Part shown: in pieces, positions 62,933-64,000 of the stretch
Layout: the number at the start of each line of letters is the position of its first letter
How positions within the stretch are numbered: the first letter of the stretch is position 1
Notes under the pieces: model-generated
Told to the model about the DNA's origin: nothing
What the model saw: the letters and a program-made list of their open reading frames with translations, nothing else
The model's database searches: none
Program-made: the position numbers and the translations under genes
DNA from: Meghimatium bilineatum
Lineage: Eukaryota > Mollusca > Gastropoda > Stylommatophora > Philomycidae
DNA: 64,000 bases
Assembly (NCBI GenBank): GCA_034231615.1
Contig: CM067307.1
Location: forward strand, 7,991,013-8,055,012
Direction: 5' to 3'

Positions 62933-64000
62933 CACATGTTTATCATCTAGGCCTAGTCTACAGGTAGTGTTTTGGTAGACACTTCTATAGGAACAGATAA
63001 AATTAAAGTGGGTTTGACTTGCATACAACAAAATGTTTAAAAAAATTAGCTGTAGAAATGTAAAAGAGGAAAAAATTTACCCATACCAGTAGGCCTACAA
63101 ACAGTCATTCAAAACCTTCAACAGTCAATCAAAACCTTCCGAGTCGGAATTCTACTGGAAAAACGACATCAGTTATGTGAAATCGGTGATGTCACAATTA
63201 ATAGGCCTACCACAAATTTCCTCCTCATTGTCAGAAACTAGTGGTAAAATCAAAATCAATAGTGAAAATGTCTTCTCTGTGTCTCTCACTTTTGAAAAGC
63301 GGTTCCAAACATGTCATTCCACCATAATTGATACCCGTAGGTTAATTGCACAATCCTCACTCACATTTATTACCATATAGTCTCTACAAGGTAAACATAT
63401 AGTAACTAAATTCAAATTCTTATGCATCTTTTAGAAACAAAGACATCTGATGGTGCCCATTTGTCTCGTCATTCTTTCATCGTATTGTTTCCCGCTTAGA
63501 TTTTACTGTCTACTGTATTTTTCGTCTGAACCTTGTGGCAAGATAGTTAAGTAGTAATTACTATTCACTAGCGCAGTTCCACATCAGAACGCCCAGACAC
63601 CAAACACAAACAATTTGTTCAGGAAAGTATGGTCTGTTGTTACAAAGTTGCGCCACATATGATAAGTCATCTATAGACATGGTTAGGGAATGCCATGCTG
63701 TATCATCTTTGGATGCATTGTTCTCAGAATACAATGGCCCTATTCATTCCTTGATTCCTTTATTCAGGTAATGTGTGAGTGAGGCAAATGAAAGGAATGC
63801 CCTTGCAACTTACAGTTGCTAAAGTTTGTGTTAATTTCCATTTAGCATGTTCATTCATTCTTATAATAACAAGATTCCATGGCATTATTACCAGCATTAT
63901 TACGTTATTTCTACGTCAGAACAGAAATAGAAGTCACAACAAAGGCAACTAAAATGAACATAAGCCACATAGAGACATGCAAAAGCTGTACTTTCATCTC
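62933..64000. other. unassigned, probably NEK intron
   Basis: AT-rich, no supported exon on either strand. If the NEK transcript continues upstream it must cross this region. Confidence 0.4.

Noticed and set aside
61930-64000. NEK glycine-loop exon expected upstream
   Set aside because: No segment with VALKK or GxGxFS on the minus strand with proper splice sites was found; it must lie outside the window.

Overview
This is a 64 kb piece of AT-rich, intron-rich animal nuclear DNA. The organism looks like a protostome invertebrate, most likely a gastropod mollusc. The evidence is a broken RNase H-bearing non-LTR retrotransposon of the I/Nimb type (the group that includes the snail element nimbus), a tRNA-derived SINE, and short exons in long introns packed with minisatellites. 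The species call is inference. The gene calls rest on splice sites, reading phase and conserved motifs read directly from the sequence.

Genes. (1) On the minus strand, two phase-compatible exons (10015-9072 and 6444-6327) belong to a gene I do not recognise. (2) On the plus strand, a complete 11-coding-exon inositol polyphosphate 5-phosphatase of the INPP5E type runs from 13749 to 39743. Its coding length is 2,763 nt (920 aa), every junction keeps phase, and it ends in a CaaX box (CAIQ). (3) On the minus strand, seven exons (61671 down to 51308) encode most of a NEK6/NEK7-type kinase. The N-terminal exons with the glycine loop lie beyond 64000, and the C-terminus has a glutamine-rich extension. 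INPP5E acts in cilia, and NEK6/7 kinases in mitotic and centrosomal signalling. The two genes converge, with 3' ends 11.6 kb apart.

Layout. 274-4175: LINE with a 10-bp target-site duplication. 4183-9071: LINE and SINE debris plus one exon of the unknown gene. 9072-10015: large exon of the unknown gene. 10016-13748: mostly plain intergenic DNA with a mariner remnant and a fold-back MITE. 13749-39743: INPP5E, whose introns hold most of the minisatellites. 39744-51307: intergenic, with SINEs, LINE RNase H fragments, a 27-base G run, and one exon-like segment at 43672. 51308-64000: the NEK gene, its introns again full of arrays and SINEs.

The most unusual content is repetitive. About 30 copies of short interspersed elements fall into three groups that share modules. 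Groups 1 and 2 share a 3' half ending in (GAA)n, and groups 2 and 3 share a 5' head. Several copies have clear 8-13 bp target-site duplications. Their tail resembles the 3' end of the LINE in the same window, which suggests a SINE/LINE partnership. More than 25 tandem arrays with unrelated units (15-64 bp) crowd the introns. Several carry splice-site-like motifs in every unit, and one has clearly grown out of LINE coding sequence.
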